Source: RYN-122 sp963761655
GTDB lineage: Bacteria > Actinomycetota > Actinomycetes > Mycobacteriales > SCTD01
DNA length: 64,000 nucleotides
Direction: 5' to 3'
Assembly (NCBI GenBank): GCA_963761655.1
Contig: CAVXHI010000003.1
Coordinates: 62,001-126,000, forward strand
Shown: piece after piece, positions 22,416 through 31,554 of the stretch
Numbering within the stretch: the stretch's first letter is position 1
How the letters are laid out: each line of letters starts with the position of its first letter
Made by a program: the position numbers and the translations under genes
Notes under the pieces: model-generated
Database searches by the model: none
Told to the model about the DNA's origin: nothing
What the model saw: the letters and a program-made list of their open reading frames with translations, nothing else

Positions 22416-23880
22416 CCTCGGCGCCGTGGGCGGTCGGCGACTCGTCGCCCTTGGTCCTCCAGTCGCTCCGGTAGGCCTTCTTCGGCAGGGCCTTCACAGC
22501 GGCGAAGCAGGCCTCGCGGTCCCTCGCGGTCCGCAGGCAGCCGGCGACCTTCCCGGCCTTGAACGCGTCGACGAAGCCCCAGCCGTAGTCGTCGTCCTTG
22601 CCCTTCCTGCCGAGGTCGGTGGCGGTCCGGGCCAGGACCTCCTCGGCGACCTCGCCGGTGAGCGCCGGGTAGGCCTGCTTCATCAGCGCGACGACGCCGG
22701 CGACGTGCGGGCTGCTCATCGAGGTGCCGGAGATCGCCATGTAGCGGGGGAGGTCCTCGGCCGGCGTCGTCGGGTCGGCGGTGTCGATGACGGCGCCGGT
22801 GCTGCGGGCGGCGACGATGAGGCTGCCCGGGGCGGTGACGTCGACCTGGGGGCCGCGGCTCGAGAAGTCGCTGACAGCGAACGTGCCCGTCTTCTCGGTC
22901 GCCCCGACCGTGATGACGTTGCCCATGGCGCCGGGCCAGCCGACGCTGTCCTTGTCGGGGCCGTTGTTGCCGGCGGAGAACACGAAGGTCAGCCCGGCGT
23001 GCTGGATCGCGGCCCGGACCATCTGGATCGTCGGCTCGCTGTCCGGGTCGGTGACCTCGAAGATGCCCCAGCTGTTCTGCACGACGTCGACGCCGAGCTC
23101 GGGGTGCTCCATCAGGTACTCGATGGCGGCCATGGCGTTGGCCTCCCAGCCGAAGTCGTAGACGACGCCCTGGACCGCGCTGGAGATCTTGAAGCCGACG
23201 AAGTCCACGCCGGGCGCGACCCCGCTGTAGTCGGCCCCGCTGATGCTGCCCGCCCCGCTGCCGCCGACCGTCGAGGCGACGTGCGTCCCGTGGCCGATCT
23301 CGTCGACGGTCGCGTACGGCGCGGTCGTCTCGGCCGCGAAGTCGCTGATGGCGCCGTCGTTGTACTGGTCGTAGAGCCAGGCGCCCTCGAAGCCGTAGGT
23401 GGCCTTGACCCGGCCGGCGAAGTCGGGGTGGCGGGCGTCGAGGCCGGAGTCGATGACCGCGACCGTGACGCCCTTGCCGGTGAGCCCGAGGCCCTTGGGC
23501 CTCGCGGCCCGCGCCTCGGGCACGCGCAGCGCCTTCTTGCTCTTGTCCAGGGTGAGCTTCAGCCCGTGGTCGCGCTGCACGCGGGTGACGCCGGTCAGTC
23601 GCGCGCTCGCCTCGAGCAGCGACGCCGGGGCGACGACGGCGACGGCGGGGACGTGCGCGAACGGGTGCAGCTGCGTGATGCCGAGCGCCCGCAGCGCCGT
23701 CACGTCGGACTCGCGGACCGGACGGGAGTACTGCACGAACGCGTGGAAGCTGCCGGCACCGCGCAGGCTCGCCTCGACGGGGGCGGGCCGCACGGACGGC
23801 GCAGCGGTCGCGGCAGTGGCGGCGGCGCCCGTGCAGAGCAGGGCGGAGGCGGCCAGCAGGCCGACGAGACGACGTGACAC
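22372..23880 (-). CDS. Secreted subtilisin-like serine protease (S8)
   Basis: 502 residues. Signal peptide (SRRLVGLLAASALLCTGAAA), an inhibitor-I9-like propeptide (about 35-120), then the S8 catalytic domain: Asp in VAVIDSGLDARHPDF, His in EIGHGTHVASTVGGSG, oxyanion Asn in FSAGNNGPD, Ser in ISGTSMSSPHVAGVVALM. The complete triad predicts an active extracellular protease. Start at GTG 23880, supported by GGAG five bases upstream (23886-23889). The last 80 residues form a Lys-rich extension (KALPKKAYRSDW) without a sorting signal. Divergent from the polymerase-like gene. Confidence 0.93.
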   Translation of the reverse strand: MSRRLVGLLAASALLCTGAAATAATAAPSVRPAPVEASLRGAGSFHAFVQYSRPVRESDVTALRALGITQLHPFAHVPAVAVVAPASLLEASARLTGVTRVQRDHGLKLTLDKSKKALRVPEARAARPKGLGLTGKGVTVAVIDSGLDARHPDFAGRVKATYGFEGAWLYDQYNDGAISDFAAETTAPYATVDEIGHGTHVASTVGGSGAGSISGADYSGVAPGVDFVGFKISSAVQGVVYDFGWEANAMAAIEYLMEHPELGVDVVQNSWGIFEVTDPDSEPTIQMVRAAIQHAGLTFVFSAGNNGPDKDSVGWPGAMGNVITVGATEKTGTFAVSDFSSRGPQVDVTAPGSLIVAARSTGAVIDTADPTTPAEDLPRYMAISGTSMSSPHVAGVVALMKQAYPALTGEVAEEVLARTATDLGRKGKDDDYGWGFVDAFKAGKVAGCLRTARDREACFAAVKALPKKAYRSDWRTKGDESPTAHGAEVIPLVGDPFGIESE

Positions 23881-23902
23881 GGGGGCTCCAAGGGGTGCGG
23901 CT

Positions 23903-25462
23903 GTGCACGGGGAGTTCGACGCGGCCGCCCGGGTTCCTGCCGGCGTCGGCGAGGCTGTCCGGGTGACCTCCGCCGTGCCGCTGCCCTCGGGGCGGCTGCT
24001 CTGGTGGCGGGCCGCGGTGGCCGCCCGGCCGCTGGTCGAGTCGGGGGTGCGGCCGCGGTCCTGCTGGGACCTCGGGGCGGTGGCCCGCCTGCTGCACGGC
24101 ACCGACCGCGACGACCCCGCCGCCGTCTGGGCCCTCGCGCACGGCCTTCCCGTGCCGCCGCCCCGCGCGCCGGCCGCCGGCACCCTGCTGGACCTCCCCC
24201 CCTCGGCCGAGCCGGTGGTGGACGGGCAGCTGGTCGGCGACGAGGACGACCTCCCGGACGCGCTCGCCCAGGAGGTGCAGGCGCTCCAGGCGGCGTCGCT
24301 GGACCGGCTCGAGGACCGGCGCGCCGACCCCGCCGGCCTGCCCCTGCCCCTGCTCACGGCGTACGCCGAGTCGTCGGCCGCGCTGCTCGCCGTGGAGCTC
24401 GAGGTCGACGGGCTCCCGGTCGACCGCGTCTCCGCGGAGACGTGGGTGGCGGCGTCGGCGGGGCCCCGTCCGGTCGACGACGCGCACGCGCTGCAGGTCC
24501 GCACGGCCCGCGACCGGGTGGTGCACGAGGCCTTCGGGGCGGTCGTCGACCTGCGCAGCAACGAGGCCGTCCTCGCGCTGCTGCAGTCCCGCGGGTACGA
24601 CGTCGCCGACACGAGGTCGTGGCGGCTCGAGCCGCACCGCGCGACCTCGCCCGCCGTGGCCGCGCTGCTCGACTGGCGCAAGGCCGAGCGGGTCGCGACG
24701 ACGTACGGCTACCGCTGGCTCGACGAGCACCTCGGCGACGACGGGCGCCTGCGCGGACGCTGGACCGCGGCCGAGGGTGCCGGCCGGATGACCGCCAGCG
24801 CCGGGCTGCACAGCCTGCCGGCGAGCTTCCGGGCGGCGGTCGCGGCCGAGCCGGGTCACGTGCTCGTGCGGGCCGACCTCGGGCAGGTCGAGCCGCGGGT
24901 GCTCGCCGTCGTCAGCGCCGACCCGGCGCTGGCGGCCGCGGCCCGCGAGGTCGACATGTACACGCCGGTCGCGGCCGCCCTCGGCGTCGACCGCCCGACG
25001 GCGAAGGTCGCCGTGCTGGCCGCCATGTACGGGCAGACCAGCGGGACCGCCGGGCGGGCGCTCGAGCGGATGCAGGCGGCCTACCCGCGGGCGCTCGCCT
25101 TCCTGTCCGCCGCCGAGGCCCGCGGGCGCGAGGGCGGCGAGCTCCGGACCTGGGGCGGACGGCTGCTCCCCCTCGGCACGGGCGGGCGCGGCAGGTTCGC
25201 CCGCAACGCCGTCGTGCAGGGCGCGGCCGCGGAGCTGTTCAAGGTCTGGGCCGCCACGGTCCGCGGAGGGGGCGGGCAGATCGTGCTGTGCCTGCACGAC
25301 GAGCTGCTGCTGCACGTGCCCGCCGACGAGGCGGACCGGGCGGTCGCCCTCCTGCACGGCGCCCTCGAGGAGGCCGCGGGACGGTGGGCCACCGGCAGCG
25401 GCGTGCGGTTCGTCGCCGACGTCGCCGTCGTCCGGAGGTGGTCCGAGGCGAAGGAGGGGTAG
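23903..25462 (+). CDS. Family-A DNA polymerase-like protein (PolA-like, exonuclease/polymerase)
   Basis: About 519 residues, half the size of PolI and lacking a 5'-nuclease domain. The N-terminal third resembles a degenerate 3'-5' exonuclease region. The polymerase domain shows motif A-like VLVRADLGQVEPRVLA (one acidic residue, normally DYSQIE), the O-helix-like region AKVAVLAAMYGQTSG, and motif C in QIVLCLHDELLLHVP. Actinobacterial genomes carry such a bifunctional 3'-5' exonuclease/DNA polymerase in addition to polA; the role is unclear. Starts at GTG 23903 or GTG 23963 are both possible; the longer one covers more of the family-like N-terminus. Confidence 0.8.
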   Translation: MHGEFDAAARVPAGVGEAVRVTSAVPLPSGRLLWWRAAVAARPLVESGVRPRSCWDLGAVARLLHGTDRDDPAAVWALAHGLPVPPPRAPAAGTLLDLPPSAEPVVDGQLVGDEDDLPDALAQEVQALQAASLDRLEDRRADPAGLPLPLLTAYAESSAALLAVELEVDGLPVDRVSAETWVAASAGPRPVDDAHALQVRTARDRVVHEAFGAVVDLRSNEAVLALLQSRGYDVADTRSWRLEPHRATSPAVAALLDWRKAERVATTYGYRWLDEHLGDDGRLRGRWTAAEGAGRMTASAGLHSLPASFRAAVAAEPGHVLVRADLGQVEPRVLAVVSADPALAAAAREVDMYTPVAAALGVDRPTAKVAVLAAMYGQTSGTAGRALERMQAAYPRALAFLSAAEARGREGGELRTWGGRLLPLGTGGRGRFARNAVVQGAAAELFKVWAATVRGGGGQIVLCLHDELLLHVPADEADRAVALLHGALEEAAGRWATGSGVRFVADVAVVRRWSEAKEG

Positions 25463-25472
25463 GCAGCGCCGC

Positions 25473-26355
25473 ATGTCTGCCACTCGCACGGGTCAGAAGA
25501 GCGTCGTCGTCACCGGAGCCAACAGCGGGATCGGGCTGGCCACCGCCCTCGAGCTCGCCCGGGTCGGGTACGACGTCATCGGGACCGCCCGCACGCAGGA
25601 CAAGGCCGACGCGATCGTGGCCGCCGGTGCGGAGCGGGGGCTGACCGTGCGCACCGCCCTGTGCGACGTCGCGGACGCCGCCTCCACCGAGGAGGGCTTC
25701 GCCGAGATCGCCCGGATGACCGACGGCGGCCCGTGGGCCGTCATCAACAACGCCGGGTTCGCCCAGGCCGGGGCCGTCGAGGACGTCAGCGGCCGACGAC
25801 GCCCGCTACCAGCTCGAGGTCAACCTGGTGGCCCCCGCCCGGATCGCCCAGCTCGTCCTGCCTGCCATGCGCGAGCGCGGCGACGGCCGGATCGTCAACG
25901 TCTCCTCCATCGCCGGCCGCGTCTCGGCGCCGCTGACCGGCTGGTACGCCGCCAGCAAGCACGGCCTCGAGGCGCTGTCGGACGCGCTGCGGATCGAGGT
26001 CGCGAAGTTCGGCGTCCGCGTCGTCCTCATCGAGCCGGGCGGCTTCGGCACGGGCATCTGGGACGCCGGCGCGGAGAGCTTCCCGGAGCCGGAGGGCTCC
26101 TCGTTCAGCGGGGCGTACGCCGACGTCTACGACCGCGCGCCGGCCATGACCCTCAAGGGCAAGCACTTCCCCGACCCCGTCTGGGTCGGGCGCGTCATCC
26201 GCCTGGCGCTCGCGAACCCGGTGCCGCTGCCCCGCTACCTCGTGGGGGTCGACGCCGTGGCCATGGCCGCCGGCGAGGCCCTCGCCCCGACCGCGCTGGC
26301 CGACTACGTCAAGGGCGTCGGGGCCGGCGTCCGGGGCCTGCTGCCGGGTCGGTGA
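25473..26355 (+). pseudogene. Short-chain dehydrogenase/reductase (SDR), frameshifted
   Basis: Classical SDR of about 293 residues once corrected. The cofactor motif VTGANSGIGLATALELA is at 14-30, then CDVAD, the INNAGFAQAGAVEDVS segment, catalytic Ser in IVNVSSIAGRVSAPL and YAASK (Tyr/Lys). At 25791-25792 one extra G (AGCGGCC) shifts the frame; removing it gives EDVSADDARYQLEVNLVAPA and the rest reads through to 26355. The last codons overlap the next gene (GTGA). Substrate unknown; the adjacent membrane protein gives no hint. Confidence 0.85.
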
Positions 26356-26974
26356 CCGCGCCGGCCGCCCTCGCGGCCTGGGCCCTGGCGTACGGCGTCC
26401 TGCACCACCTCGGGCTGCTGCCGGACGGCCTCGGTCCGGCGGGCGGCGGCCTCCGGGTGGCCGACCTGCTCGACCTCGCCGTGCCGCCGCTCGTCCTCGC
26501 ACCCGCGGCCCTGTTCCTGCACCGGGCCCGGGCCGACCGCGTGTCCTGGCTGCTCGGCGGCGTCGGGGCGCTGCTGTACGTCGAGGGGCACGGCGTCCAC
26601 CTGGCGGCGAACGCGATCGGGAACGCCCGCGGGGACGCTGCCCCGGTGCACCTGCTGGACGAGGTCCTGGGGCACGGGCTCTGGTACGGCGGCCTGGCCG
26701 TGGTGGTGGTGGCCCTCGCCCGGGCGTCCGTCGCGGTGCCGCTCCGCCTGACGCCGGTCTCCGGTTCGGCCTCGCCCTGCTGGTCGGGCTGACCTGGGGC
26801 TCGAACGCCCTCGGGGCCTCCGGGCTGGTGCTCCCGGCCGGTGCGGTGGCCCTCGGGCTGTGCGCCCACGGCGTCCGGCTGCTGCCGTCGGCGTCGGGGC
26901 GGCTGCTGCTCGTCGCCTTCGCCCCGGCGGCCCTGGTGCTCGCCGGCAGCCTCGCCGGTATCAGCGCCCTCTGA
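26352..26974 (+). pseudogene. Polytopic membrane protein, frameshifted
   Basis: About 207 residues when the frame is corrected. Starts at GTG 26352, overlapping the SDR stop (GTGA). Hydrophobic segments include AALAAWALAYGVLHHLGLL, DLAVPPLVLAPAALFLH and WYGGLAVVVVALARA. A His-rich loop contains VEGHGVHLAANAIGN and HLLDEVLGHGLW, which look metal-binding. Near 26747-26750 the frame is lost (one base missing or two extra), but the next frame continues with hydrophobic FGLALLVGLTWGSNALGASG and ends at 26974. Function unknown. Confidence 0.65.
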
Positions 26975-27035
26975 CACGTCCACAGACCTGCCCGGGCGGT
27001 CTCCCGCGTCGGACCCCTCGCCTAGCGTCCCCGCC

Positions 27036-27554
27036 ATGCCCAGCACCGTCCCGAGGGACCTCCAGCGGTCCCGCGTCTACGCCGCCGAGGACGCCTGGGC
27101 CGACCGCCTCGACGCCGCCCGGCGGGGCGCGGCCCTGGCCACCGTCGGGGGCAGTGCGCTGCTGCTGCCGGCCGAGCGCCGGTTCGGCACGCTCGACGCC
27201 GCCGCGGCGTACGCCGCCCGGGTGCTGGCGCTGCCCGAGGTGGTCGCTCTGCTCGGGCCGGTCGCGCCGCCTCTCGTGCGCCAGCGACGTGGCGCCACGA
27301 AGGCCCACTGGGAGCCGCCCGGCACGATCGCGCTCCCCGTGCCGGTGCACGGCGAGCCCTGGGCGCTCCGCGAGAGCGTCCTGCTGCACGAGCTGGCCCA
27401 CCACGCCGGCGCGCTGACCGGTCGTGCCGCGGGTCACCGGCCGCCGTTCCCGGCCCTGCTGCTCCTGCTCGTCGAGGCCTCCCTCGGGCCGGAGGCCGCC
27501 CTGGCCCTGCGCGTCGACTACGGGCGCCACGACGTCGAGGAGGGGACCCTGTGA
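27036..27554 (+). CDS. TIGR04338-family putative metallohydrolase
   Basis: 172 residues, soluble. The zinc-type motif LLHELAHHAG lies about two thirds along, followed by GHRPPFPALLLLLVEASLG. Size, motif and pairing with a DUF2786 gene fit the actinobacterial TIGR04338 family, whose activity is unproven. The ATG at 27036 is the natural start. The stop overlaps the DUF2786 start (GTGA), so the two proteins are made together and probably act together. Confidence 0.82.
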   Translation: MPSTVPRDLQRSRVYAAEDAWADRLDAARRGAALATVGGSALLLPAERRFGTLDAAAAYAARVLALPEVVALLGPVAPPLVRQRRGATKAHWEPPGTIALPVPVHGEPWALRESVLLHELAHHAGALTGRAAGHRPPFPALLLLLVEASLGPEAALALRVDYGRHDVEEGTL

Positions 27555-28324
27555 GTGAGCCCGCGGACCGCCTGGTCGACAAGGTCGGGAAGCTCCTGGC
27601 CCAGGCCGAGGGCACCGACAACGAGCACGAGGCCGCGGCCTTCGTCGAACGCGCCCAGCAGCTGGCCACCGAGCACGCCGTCGACCTCGAGCGGGCCCGT
27701 GCCCGGCAGCGCGAGCGGCAGGAGCGCGGCACGCAGGAGCCGCTCGTGCAGGAGCAGGTCGAGATCGGGGAGAAGGGCCGGCGGGGCAACCGGCACCGGG
27801 TCCTGCTCTACAGCGTGGTCGCCCGCCCCAACGACGTCCTGGTCAACGTCGCCCGCGACAGCAGCTACGTCCTCGGGTTCGGGCACCGCAGCGACCTCGA
27901 GGTGGTCGAACGGCTGTGGGCCTCGCTCGCCGTGCAGATGACGGTCGCGGCCCAGCGCCGGCTGGACGCCGGGGAGCACCGCAGGGCCGGCGTCGCGGCG
28001 CAGACCTGGCGGCTGTCGTTCTACGACGGCTGGGTGACCGAGGTCGGCCGGCGGCTGGCCGAGGCCCGGGAGCGGGCGGTGACGGCAGCCGCCCCTCCGC
28101 GGGAGGACACGGGGGCACCGTCCGCCGCCCTGGTGCTGCGGGCCAAGGCCGAGCGGGTGCAGGAGTTCTACGCGCAGGCGTCCGAGGCCCGGGGCGCCTG
28201 GCGGGGCCCCTGGAGCGGTCGGACCCAGGTCAGCGGCCGCGCGCAGGCTGCCGGCAGGGCCGACGGGCAGCGCGCCGACCTCGGCAGCCCGGGGGTCCCC
28301 CAGCGCCGTCGGCTGACGGGCTGA
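27551..28324 (+). CDS. DUF2786 domain protein
   Basis: 257 residues. The N-terminal DUF2786 motif DKVGKLLAQAEGTDNEHEAA (about 11-30) is clear; then come a charged coiled-coil-like stretch and an alpha/beta region (YSVVARPNDVLVNVARDSSY) with the LSFYDGWVTEVGRRLAEAR helix. The C-terminus is low complexity (Gly/Arg/Gln). Translationally coupled to the TIGR04338 gene upstream. Unknown function; phage-like DUF2786 proteins have been linked to DNA or RNA processes, but nothing here proves it. Confidence 0.82.
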   Translation: MSEPADRLVDKVGKLLAQAEGTDNEHEAAAFVERAQQLATEHAVDLERARARQRERQERGTQEPLVQEQVEIGEKGRRGNRHRVLLYSVVARPNDVLVNVARDSSYVLGFGHRSDLEVVERLWASLAVQMTVAAQRRLDAGEHRRAGVAAQTWRLSFYDGWVTEVGRRLAEARERAVTAAAPPREDTGAPSAALVLRAKAERVQEFYAQASEARGAWRGPWSGRTQVSGRAQAAGRADGQRADLGSPGVPQRRRLTG

Positions 28325-28327
28325 CGG

Positions 28328-29695
28328 GTGACCCCTCCTGACACGGAGCCGTTCCGTGTCTACCGTCCGCCCATGACCCCGCTCTCGCACGTCCGCAGCA
28401 TGACCAGCTGGGCCCTGCGCCACGGGACCGTCCGGGTGGCGATGAAGCGGGCGCAGAAGGTCGGCGACCTGCAGGCCGCCTTCATGACCGACCCCCGCTA
28501 CCGCGACGACCCCTTCACCTTCTACGAGACCGTCCGCGCCCGGGGGCCGCTGGTGCAGGGGAAGTTCGGCAACGTCACCGCCGACCACGCCGTGTGCAGC
28601 ACCGTGCTCAAGAGCGACGACTTCCGGGCGGGCCCCGACGAGGACGCGATGCCCGCGGCCATCCGCAGGGCCATCGTCTGGTCGCGCGACCCCCTGGCCC
28701 TCGGCCCGATCGACCCGCCGTCGATGCTCGCGGTCGAGCCGCCCGACCACACCCGCTACCGCCGGACCGTCAGCAAGGTCTTCACCGCGCGCGCCGTCGA
28801 GCAGCTGCGCAGCCGCACCCAGGCCATCGCCGAGGACCTCCTCGACCGCATGGAGGGCCGGCCCGAGCTCGACCTCGTCTCCACCTACTGCACCCTGCTG
28901 CCCGTCGCGGTCATCTCCTCGATCCTCGGCATCCGCGAGCAGGACTACGCCACCGTCCTCGAGTTCGGGCACAAGGGCGCCCCGAGCCTCGACGTCGGGC
29001 TGCCCTACCGGCAGTACCGCGTCGTCGACGACGCGATCCGGGGCTTCCAGTCCTGGCTGGGCGACCACCTGGCCCGGCTGGTCCGCGAGCCCGGCGACGA
29101 CCTCCTGTCCCAGCTGGTCCTCGCCGAGACCGACGGCGTCCGGCTGAACGACGCCGAGCTCCGGGCCACCGCCGGCCTCGTGCTCGCGGCCGGGTTCGAG
29201 ACCACCGTCAACCTGCTCGGCAGCGGCACCGTCCTGCTGCTGCAGCACCCGGAGCAGCTCGAGCGGCTCCGGGCCGACCCGTCGCTCTGGCCGACCGCCG
29301 TCGACGAGGCCCTCCGCCTCGAGGGCCCGGTGCAGATGACCGGGCGGTTCGCCGTCCGCGACACCGAGGTCGCGGGCCGCCGGCTGCGGCAGGGCTCGCT
29401 CGTCGTCACCTACCTCGGCGGCGCCAACCGCGACCCCGGCGTCTTCGCCGACCCCGCCGCCTTCGACGTCACCCGGGCGAACGCCCGCGACCACCTGACG
29501 TTCTCCGCGGGCCGCCACTTCTGCCTCGGGGCGTCGCTCGCGCGGCAGGAGGGCGAGGTCGGGCTGAAGGCCCTGTTCGACCGGTTCCCCGACCTCGCAC
29601 TGGCCGGCCCCGGCCGCCGCCGCACCACCCGGGTGCTCCGCGGCTGGGAGTCCCTCCCCGTCCGCACCACCGCCCGCGCCTCGGTGCCCGCGTGA
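28328..29695 (+). CDS. Cytochrome P450
   Basis: Haem monooxygenase, 455 residues from GTG 28328 (ATG 28373 is an alternative giving 440). The I-helix oxygen motif is AAGFETT, the ExxR motif is EALR in VDEALRLEGP, and the haem loop FSAGRHFCLGASLAR supplies the cysteine ligand. PPDHTRYRRTVSKVFT is the usual C-helix. No membrane anchor, so a soluble bacterial P450 needing a separate ferredoxin, which is not in the window. Stop overlaps the M20 peptidase start (GTGA), a coupling that suggests a shared substrate pathway. Substrate unknown. Confidence 0.92.
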   Translation: MTPPDTEPFRVYRPPMTPLSHVRSMTSWALRHGTVRVAMKRAQKVGDLQAAFMTDPRYRDDPFTFYETVRARGPLVQGKFGNVTADHAVCSTVLKSDDFRAGPDEDAMPAAIRRAIVWSRDPLALGPIDPPSMLAVEPPDHTRYRRTVSKVFTARAVEQLRSRTQAIAEDLLDRMEGRPELDLVSTYCTLLPVAVISSILGIREQDYATVLEFGHKGAPSLDVGLPYRQYRVVDDAIRGFQSWLGDHLARLVREPGDDLLSQLVLAETDGVRLNDAELRATAGLVLAAGFETTVNLLGSGTVLLLQHPEQLERLRADPSLWPTAVDEALRLEGPVQMTGRFAVRDTEVAGRRLRQGSLVVTYLGGANRDPGVFADPAAFDVTRANARDHLTFSAGRHFCLGASLARQEGEVGLKALFDRFPDLALAGPGRRRTTRVLRGWESLPVRTTARASVPA

Positions 29696-31035
29696 CCGAC
29701 CTGCGCACCGCCCTCGCCGACCAGACGGCCCGGGCCGTCGCCGACCTCAGGGCCCTCGTCGAGGTGAGGAGCATCAGCAGCGACCCCGGCTCAGCCGGCG
29801 AGGTCCGCCGCGCGGTCGACGTCGTCGCCCAGCACGCCCGGGACGCGGGAGCGGCGTCGGTCGCGGTCGTCGCGGTCGACGGCGGGCAGCCCGCGGTGCT
29901 CGCCTCCTGGCCGGCTCCGCCCGGCGCGCCGACCGTCCTGCTCTACGCCCACGCCGACGTCCAGCCCACCGGCCCCGAGCAGGAGTGGACCAGCCCGCCG
30001 TTCGTCCCGACCGAGCGCGACGGCCGGCTCTACGGGCGCGGGGCGGCCGACGACAAGGCCGGCGTCCTCATGCACCTCGCCGTGCTCCGCGCCTTCGGGG
30101 GCCGTCCGCCGGTGGGCGTGGTGCTGTTCGTCGAGGGCGAGGAGGAGATCGGCTCCCCGACCCTCCCGGCCCTGCTCGCCGCCCACCGGGACGCCCTGCG
30201 CAGCGACGTCATCGTCATCGCCGACTCCGCCAACGCCTCCGTCGAGGTCCCCGCCTTCACCACCAGCCTGCGCGGCCTCGTCGACCTCCTCGTCGAGGTC
30301 CGCATGCTCGAGCGCCCGGTCCACTCCGGCCTCTACGGCGGCCCCGTCGGCGACGCCCTCACCGCCCTGTGCCGGCTGCTCGCCACCCTGCACGACGACG
30401 CCGGCGACGTCGCCGTCGCGGACCTCGTCCGCGGGGACTCCGCCGCCCCGGACCTCCTCGAGGACGTCCTGCGCGGCGACGCCGGCGTGCTCCCCGGCGT
30501 CGAGCTGCTGGGCACCGGCACGTTCCCGGAGCGCATGTGGCACCGCCCGGCCCTCGCCGTCCTCGGCATGGACGTCCCCTCCACCGACGCCGCCTCCAAC
30601 GTCCTGCTGCCGCACGCGCGCGCGAAGCTCTCGCTGCGCCTGGCACCCGGGCAGGAGCCCGAGGAGGCGCTCGCCGCCCTGACCCGGCACCTGCAGGACC
30701 ACGCGCCGTGGGGCTGCGAGGTCGTCGTCACCCCTGGCGCCCTCGGTGCGCCCTTCGCCCTCGAGACCGTCGGGGACGCCTACGACGTCGCCCGCGAGGT
30801 CTTCGAGGAGGCCTACGGCAACGCCCCCGTCGAGGCCGGCATCGGCGGGTCGATCCCGTTCATCGCCGAGTTCGCCCGCGCCTACCCGGGGGCGGCCGTC
30901 CTGGTCACCGGCGTCGGCGACCCGTCCTCGCGCTGGCACGGCATCGACGAGAGCCTGCACCTCGGGATGTGGGAGCGGGCCTGCCTCGCCGAGGCCCTGC
31001 TGCTGGAGCGCCTGGGAGCCCCTACAGCTCCCTGA
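29692..31035 (+). CDS. M20-family dipeptidase/metallopeptidase
   Basis: 447 residues, cytosolic di-zinc hydrolase. Ligands in order: His and Asp in LLYAHADVQPTG, bridging Asp in GRGAADDKAG, catalytic and metal Glu residues in FVEGEEEIGSPT, Asp in VIADSANAS, and a late His near the C-terminus (SRWHGIDES). The lid domain carries RPVHSGLYGGPVGDAL. The set matches the dipeptidase subgroup of M20. GTG start overlaps the P450 stop. The 3' end overlaps the convergent acetyltransferase by 14 bp. Confidence 0.9.
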   Translation: MTDLRTALADQTARAVADLRALVEVRSISSDPGSAGEVRRAVDVVAQHARDAGAASVAVVAVDGGQPAVLASWPAPPGAPTVLLYAHADVQPTGPEQEWTSPPFVPTERDGRLYGRGAADDKAGVLMHLAVLRAFGGRPPVGVVLFVEGEEEIGSPTLPALLAAHRDALRSDVIVIADSANASVEVPAFTTSLRGLVDLLVEVRMLERPVHSGLYGGPVGDALTALCRLLATLHDDAGDVAVADLVRGDSAAPDLLEDVLRGDAGVLPGVELLGTGTFPERMWHRPALAVLGMDVPSTDAASNVLLPHARAKLSLRLAPGQEPEEALAALTRHLQDHAPWGCEVVVTPGALGAPFALETVGDAYDVAREVFEEAYGNAPVEAGIGGSIPFIAEFARAYPGAAVLVTGVGDPSSRWHGIDESLHLGMWERACLAEALLLERLGAPTAP

Positions 31036-31528
31036 GCATCCGGGTGTTGCCGAGCGTGTTGGGCCGCACCCGGGCGAGGTCCAGGAACTCCGCGACGCCC
31101 TCGTCGTGGCTCTGCAGCAGCTCCTCCTGCACCCGCGCGTCGACCAGGACCTCGCTCGCCGGCCGGAACCCGTGCCGGGCGAAGAAGGCCGTCTCGAAGG
31201 TCAGGCAGAAGACCCGCCGGACCCCGAGGTCGACGGCCCGGCGCAGCAGCCGCTCCAGCAGCAGCGACCCGATGCCCAGACCGGTCGCGGCCGGGTCGAC
31301 CGCGACGGTGCGGACCTCCGCGAGGTCGGCCCACAGCACGTGCAGCGCCGCGCAGCCGACCACGACGCCGTCCCGCTCCGCGACGACGAACTCCTGCACG
31401 TCCTCGTACAGGGTGACCGTGGCCTTGCTCAGCAGCCGGCGGTCGGGGGCGTAGAGGTCGACGAGGGCGCGCACGGCGGGGACGTCGTCGGTGCGGGCCC
31501 GCCGCGTCGTCACCTCCACCCGCCCCAC
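31022..31528 (-). CDS. argA: Amino-acid N-acetyltransferase (ArgA-like GNAT)
   Basis: 168 residues, a single GNAT domain. Close in pattern to the short actinobacterial N-acetylglutamate synthases: RRARTDDVPAVRALVDLYAP, LSKATVTLYEDVQEFVVAE, the acetyl-CoA loop VDPAATGLGIGSLLLERLL, and CLTFETAFFARHGF. That would place it at the first step of arginine synthesis. GTG start at 31528; a second GTG nine bases in is possible. No other arg genes are nearby. Confidence 0.8.
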   Translation of the reverse strand: MGRVEVTTRRARTDDVPAVRALVDLYAPDRRLLSKATVTLYEDVQEFVVAERDGVVVGCAALHVLWADLAEVRTVAVDPAATGLGIGSLLLERLLRRAVDLGVRRVFCLTFETAFFARHGFRPASEVLVDARVQEELLQSHDEGVAEFLDLARVRPNTLGNTRMLREL

Positions 31529-31554
31529 CCTGCCCCAGCACTAGCGTCCCGCCG

